The notes under the pieces were generated by a model. It made no database searches, was not told the origin of the DNA, and saw nothing but the letters and a program-made list of their open reading frames with translations. Source: Desulfocapsa sp. (GTDB lineage Bacteria > Desulfobacterota > Desulfobulbia > Desulfobulbales > Desulfocapsaceae). From it: a stretch of 16,117 nucleotides of DNA. This document shows, one piece after another, positions 12,445-16,117 of this stretch. Numbering within the stretch: position 1 is the stretch's first letter; each line of letters begins with the position of its first letter. Made by a program: the position numbers and the translations under genes. The stretch covers positions 1-16,117 of the forward strand of contig JAOZLM010000021.1 in assembly GCA_029934815.1 (NCBI GenBank). Reading direction: 5' to 3'.

Positions 12445-14943
12445 ATGTCCACAAATGATATAACAGCTGTACAATACGATCCCAAGGCAATTGAAGAGAA
12501 GTGGCAGAAGCACTGGCTCAGTAACGCTACTTACCGTGCCACCACTGACAGTTCAAAAGAAAAATACTACGTTCTTGAAATGTTTCCCTACCCTTCCGGG
12601 CGTATTCATATGGGACATGTGCGTAATTATTCCATTGGTGACGTTGTTGCCCGTTATAAACGCTTTCGCGGGTTTAATGTTATGCATCCCATGGGCTGGG
12701 ACTCCTTTGGGCTGCCTGCTGAAAATGCGGCTATCAAAAATAACAGCCACCCTGCCCGCTGGACATACGACAATATTGATTATATGCGTGACCAGTTACG
12801 AAAACTTGGTCTTTCGTATGACTGGGAACGTGAAATCGCAACCTGCAACCCTAAGTACTATAAATGGGAACAGCAGATCTTCCTGGAAATGTATGACAAA
12901 GGAATAGTCTACCAGAAAAACACCAAAGTCAACTGGTGTGATTCCTGTCAGACCGTTCTTGCCAATGAGCAGGTTATTGAAGGTGCATGCTGGCGTTGTG
13001 ATGAACTGGTTCAGCCACGAGAGATGAATGGCTGGTTTTTCAAGATCACTGATTATGCAGAAGAGCTTCTCGATGACCTGGATAAACTAAAGGGATGGCC
13101 TTCAAAAGTACTCACCATGCAGCGCAACTGGATCGGCAAATCCACTGGCTTGCAATGTGATTTCGACGTTGAAGGAAGTGATGAGAAACTTTCCATCTTC
13201 ACCACCCGACCTGATACAATTTTTGGTGTGACATTTATGTCCATCGCTGCTGAGCATCCTCTTCTCGACAGTCTGCTTGCAAACAACCCGAAGGCTGATG
13301 AAGTCAGAGCTTTTGCCAGTCGGATCATCGCAGATAAACAGCAACAGAGCAATGCAGATCTCACGGAAAAAGAAGGTATCTTCACCGGTAAATATTGCAT
13401 CAATCCTTTTAATGGAGAAAAGATACCAGTCTTTGTCGCTAATTTCGTCCTTATGGGCTATGGCACCGGCGCTGTTATGGCAGTCCCTGCACATGACCAG
13501 AGAGACTTTGAATTTGCTCAAAAATACGATTTACCCGTTACACCAGTTGTGCAGCCTGAAGACGTAACTCTTGATTCTAACAACATGGATGAAGCATCAA
13601 TACTGCCTGGCAAACTAATCGAATCCGGTTCTTTTACAGGGATGGATTCAGAAGCTGCTAAACAAGCTATTATTGATTTCGCTAAAGAAAATAATTTTGG
13701 CGAGAGCACAATCACCTATCGCCTGCGTGACTGGGGAATCTCAAGACAACGCTACTGGGGTGCCCCAATCCCAATGATAAACTGTGAAAGCTGCGGTGTG
13801 CAACCTGTTCCGATAAAAGACCTTCCCGTAACTTTACCCGAAGACAGAGAAACCGACCAAAATAGTTGTGCGCCTCTTCATCAGCGAAATGCCTTTTTTG
13901 AAACCACATGCCCAAAATGCGGAGAGCCTGCGCGTCGTGAAACGGATACCATGGATACCTTTGTTGAATCCTCCTGGTATTTTGCCCGTTACGCCAGCCC
14001 ACGATTTACCGCTTCCCCTTTAAATAAAGAGGAAGCATCCCACTGGCTGCCAGTGGATCAATATATAGGCGGCGTAGAACATGCCATCCTCCATCTTTTA
14101 TATTCCCGTTTTTTCACCAAGGTTTTACGTGATCTTGGCTACCTTGACATCGACGAACCTTTCACCAATCTGCTTACTCAGGGGATGGTGATTAAAGATG
14201 GTGCCAAGATGTCAAAATCGAAGGGGAATGTCGTTGACCCCAGTGATTTAATTGCTGAATATGGCGCAGATACCACCAGACTTTTCAGTCTTTTTGCAGC
14301 ACCACCGGAAAAAGATCTTGAGTGGAATGCCAAGGGTGTTGAAGGGTGTTTTAGATTTCTGAGCCGAATCCATCGATTTGTACAGAATAATAAAGAGGAA
14401 ATTATCGCCGGTGGAACTGTGCAGACAGATAAGCTCAACGCCGCTGAAAAAGATCTACATCGTAAAACACATCAGACAATCAAACGGGTAACTGGCAACA
14501 TTGAACATAATTTTCATTTCAACACTGCGATAAGTGGTGTTATGGAACTGTTCAACACGCTCTCGTCACTGTCTGGGGTTAATCAGAAAGAACCTCTGGG
14601 CTCTGCAGTTATACAAGAGGCAGTTGATACCATTCTGGTTCTCTTAAGTCCCATGACTCCGCATTTTTGTTCCGAGCTGTGGGAAAACATCCACCCTGAC
14701 TCTTCCATCGAAGATCAATCATGGCCAACATGGGATGAGGATGCGGCAAAAGAAGATGAACTAACAATAGTCATTCAGATTCAGGGCAAGGTCCGTTCAA
14801 GACTTCAAGTTCCTGCTGATACAGATGATGCCACCCTTGAAGAGATGGCCCTTAACGATGCGAATGCTATAAAATTTATCGATGGCAAAACAATCAAAAA
14901 AGTCATTGTCGTAAAGAAGAAACTTGTTAATATTGTCGTTTAG
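12445..14943 (+). CDS. leuS: Leucyl-tRNA synthetase
   Basis: LeuS charges tRNA-Leu and edits mischarged products. From the ATG at 12445 it has 832 residues. The class I HIGH motif is HMGH (55-58) in FPYPSGRIHMGHVRNYS, and KMSKS is intact at 588-592. Between them are a WCDSC...CWRC zinc-type pair, the CP1 editing domain (FTTRPDTIFGVTFMS and GTGAVMAVPAHDQRD) and a second cluster with CESC and CPKC. The anticodon-binding and C-terminal domains follow (QIQGKVRSRLQVPAD). The frame is open to an ATG at 12349, but that would overlap dnaB by 71 bp and add 32 residues unlike the family, so 12445 is preferred despite a weak AGAGA ribosome site. The order leuS-lptE is also found in E. coli. Confidence 0.98.
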   Translation: MSTNDITAVQYDPKAIEEKWQKHWLSNATYRATTDSSKEKYYVLEMFPYPSGRIHMGHVRNYSIGDVVARYKRFRGFNVMHPMGWDSFGLPAENAAIKNNSHPARWTYDNIDYMRDQLRKLGLSYDWEREIATCNPKYYKWEQQIFLEMYDKGIVYQKNTKVNWCDSCQTVLANEQVIEGACWRCDELVQPREMNGWFFKITDYAEELLDDLDKLKGWPSKVLTMQRNWIGKSTGLQCDFDVEGSDEKLSIFTTRPDTIFGVTFMSIAAEHPLLDSLLANNPKADEVRAFASRIIADKQQQSNADLTEKEGIFTGKYCINPFNGEKIPVFVANFVLMGYGTGAVMAVPAHDQRDFEFAQKYDLPVTPVVQPEDVTLDSNNMDEASILPGKLIESGSFTGMDSEAAKQAIIDFAKENNFGESTITYRLRDWGISRQRYWGAPIPMINCESCGVQPVPIKDLPVTLPEDRETDQNSCAPLHQRNAFFETTCPKCGEPARRETDTMDTFVESSWYFARYASPRFTASPLNKEEASHWLPVDQYIGGVEHAILHLLYSRFFTKVLRDLGYLDIDEPFTNLLTQGMVIKDGAKMSKSKGNVVDPSDLIAEYGADTTRLFSLFAAPPEKDLEWNAKGVEGCFRFLSRIHRFVQNNKEEIIAGGTVQTDKLNAAEKDLHRKTHQTIKRVTGNIEHNFHFNTAISGVMELFNTLSSLSGVNQKEPLGSAVIQEAVDTILVLLSPMTPHFCSELWENIHPDSSIEDQSWPTWDEDAAKEDELTIVIQIQGKVRSRLQVPADTDDATLEEMALNDANAIKFIDGKTIKKVIVVKKKLVNIVV

Positions 14944-15011
14944 GGATAGCATCTGCTGGTATCCTTATCAAAGATAATATTATTTATTTTACATTTCTGT
15001 GGAGTAATCAG

Positions 15012-15539
15012 TTGAAAATGAAAAAGTTTATACTTCCATTGGTTCTTGTGACCGGATTAATCCTGGCTTCCTGCGGCTACCGAAGCCCTTATGTTTACTC
15101 AGGGCCTGACCAGAATCTGTATATTACCAGCTGGCATAACCGCACAAACGAACTCCTGCTTGATGCAAAAATCTATCAGTCACTTGTGAAATGGTATCAA
15201 AAATCCGGATCTATTAAAGTCATTAAAGGCAAAGATGGCGCACAGCTTATCCTTGCCGGTGAAATTATTTCCATCGACCTGCCAAGTCTTTCCTATGGTT
15301 CCGGAAATGACGCCACTGAAGTTAAAGTATTGCTCACTGTTCGCTATGTCTTGAAAGATCTGGTTAAAGATACCGTACTTCTTGAAGTAGGAAGAGAAAC
15401 ATGGACAGAAGAATATAAGGTTGGTGCTTCCTCGTCTGAAAGTTCTGATAACGAGAAAAAAGCTCTTGGAATTATCATAGATGATCTTTCTGAAAAGATT
15501 TATATTAAGACCCTGGATATCCTTTCTAAGCAGAAGTAG
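15012..15539 (+). CDS. lptE: LPS-assembly lipoprotein LptE
   Basis: LptE is an outer-membrane lipoprotein that plugs and stabilises LptD in the final step of lipopolysaccharide export. The 175-residue product has a basic start, a hydrophobic stretch (6-18) and the lipobox LASC with lipidated C21, followed by GYRSPYVYSGPDQNLYI, similar to the G-Y start of mature LptE. S22-type residues +2 onward (GYR) contain no aspartate, consistent with outer-membrane sorting. The call rests on the lipobox, size, composition and position after leuS; overall sequence conservation in this family is low. The TTG at 15012 is 7 nt after GGAG, while the ATG at 15018 would be 13 nt away, so TTG is preferred. A strong terminator follows. 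Confidence 0.85.
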   Translation: MKMKKFILPLVLVTGLILASCGYRSPYVYSGPDQNLYITSWHNRTNELLLDAKIYQSLVKWYQKSGSIKVIKGKDGAQLILAGEIISIDLPSLSYGSGNDATEVKVLLTVRYVLKDLVKDTVLLEVGRETWTEEYKVGASSSESSDNEKKALGIIIDDLSEKIYIKTLDILSKQK

Positions 15540-15571
15540 TACGAACCAGGCTTCCGCCAGATTTATTGTAA

Positions 15572-15601
15572 GGGTGCTTCCATTGGAAGTACCCTTTTTT
15601 T
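15572..15601 (+). terminator. Intrinsic terminator after lptE
   Basis: GGGTGCTTCC (15572-15581) pairs with GGAAGTACCC (15585-15594) over ten positions, one a G-U wobble, around a 3-base loop, followed directly by seven T (15595-15601). It lies 32 bp after the lptE stop and should end the dnaB-leuS-lptE message. Confidence 0.92.
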
Positions 15602-15631
15602 GTTTTACAACATCTAACTTCACATTTATTG

Positions 15632-16084
15632 ATGCTGCGTAGAATCAGAAAATTTGCCGGGCTAAGCGGAAAGGAAAAACTCCTTTTTATTGAGGGATAC
15701 ATAACTCTGGCGGTTTTTCGATCTGCTCTCTTGCTACTCCCTTTCGAACGTCTCACTCGCCCTCTTACCCAGAAAAAGTCCAAAGACTGGATAACTCTTC
15801 TACCATTCACCACCATGCAAACCGGGCTTGTTATCAGCAGAGCTGTTTGCCGTGCTGCAAATAACACCCCATGGGAAAGCGCTTGTCTTGTTCAGGCACT
15901 CAGTGCATATCGGATGCTTCAAAGAAGAGGTATTCCCGGTGTTTTTTATCTTGGTGTAATGAAAGATGAAACAAGCGAAGAGAAAATGAAAGCCCACGCA
16001 TGGACGGAAGTCGGTGAAAAGATCGTCACAGGTGGTGCAGGCCATGAACAGTATAGCGTTATTGCGGTATACAAGTGGGGATGA
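15632..16084 (+). CDS. Lasso-peptide B2-type transglutaminase-fold protein, stand-alone
   Basis: A 150-residue protein resembling the lasso-peptide biosynthesis B2 family (PF13471-like), whose Cys-His proteases remove the leader of a precursor peptide. The N-terminal half has a helical, partly hydrophobic region (FIEGYITLAVFRSALLLLPF). The catalytic-type motifs are PWESACLVQAL with C85 and KAHAWTEV with H122, and the C-terminal GHEQYSVIAVY is the usual last strand region; the third residue of a triad is not assigned. The ATG at 15632 directly follows an in-frame TTG (15629); no ribosome site is seen. It lies between two terminators, and no precursor peptide, B1 (PqqD-like) or asparagine-synthetase-like cyclase gene is present in the window, so a lasso role is unproven. 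Confidence 0.75.
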   Translation: MLRRIRKFAGLSGKEKLLFIEGYITLAVFRSALLLLPFERLTRPLTQKKSKDWITLLPFTTMQTGLVISRAVCRAANNTPWESACLVQALSAYRMLQRRGIPGVFYLGVMKDETSEEKMKAHAWTEVGEKIVTGGAGHEQYSVIAVYKWG

Positions 16085-16090
16085 ATAAAC

Positions 16091-16117
16091 AAAAAAAGGC
16101 CTGAAAGCATTCCTGCT
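16091..16117. terminator. First half of a probable bidirectional terminator, cut by the window end
   Basis: Seven A (16091-16097) precede GGCCTGAAAGCA (16098-16109), then TTCC, then TGCT (16114-16117), which is the start of the complement of the left arm. If the pattern continues, the next bases should be TTCAGGCC followed by a T run, giving a terminator usable from both sides and converging genes. The second half is outside the window. Confidence 0.55.

Noticed and set aside
16081..16104. Short frame starting at an ATG overlapping the stop of the B2-type gene
   Set aside because: It stops after seven codons inside the probable terminator arm, so it is not a gene.

Overview
The window looks like ordinary chromosome from a Gram-negative bacterium, most likely a sulfur-metabolising member of the Desulfobacterota, with Desulfobulbales as my best guess. 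The evidence is gene order plus protein character: rplU-rpmA-obgE-proB-proA-nadD on one strand, and rpsF-rpsR-(DUF2232-like membrane protein)-rplI-dnaB-leuS-lptE on the other. The LptE-type lipoprotein implies an outer membrane. The taxonomic call is inference from synteny and style, not from a marker search.

Left part (1-7210, all minus strand). Reading in the direction of transcription: a small protein with two AP2-like domains (7210-6770) ends at a clear intrinsic terminator. A sigma70-type promoter follows, then rplU (L21) and rpmA (L27), then a second strong terminator. Next come obgE (ribosome-assembly GTPase), proB and proA (first two steps of proline synthesis), nadD (NAD synthesis, TTG start overlapping the proA stop) and, from its own putative promoter, an orphan response regulator. 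That regulator joins a receiver domain, a four-cysteine zinc ribbon and a CheB-like domain that has lost its catalytic residues.

Right part (7671-16117, all plus strand). A one-domain MazG pyrophosphohydrolase comes first. A strong promoter and long leader then drive rpsF (S6 with an unusual PEAK-repeat tail), rpsR (S18), a polytopic membrane protein and rplI (L9). These are followed by dnaB (replicative helicase), leuS and lptE, ending at an excellent terminator. The last gene is a stand-alone lasso-peptide B2-type (transglutaminase-fold) protein. The window stops inside what looks like the first half of another terminator hairpin.

The most distinctive content is non-coding. Two families of short, transposase-less, inverted-repeat elements sit at operon seams. 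Family 1 (3296-3448, 8083-8257, 10842-10994) is a long imperfect palindrome centred on GTACTTAAGTAC. Family 2 (3460-3612, 7279-7431) is a 153-bp MITE with about 22-bp terminal inverted repeats, a perfect 26-bp internal hairpin and an exact 8-bp target-site duplication at both copies. One element of each family separates proB from proA, and the edge of the family 1 copy appears to supply the -35 of a new promoter for proA. A third family 1 copy abuts the start of dnaB and makes its start codon ambiguous. I see no complete novel defence or biosynthetic system. The candidates for something new are the MITEs and their regulatory effects, the degenerate CheB regulator, the double-AP2 protein and the orphan B2 protein.
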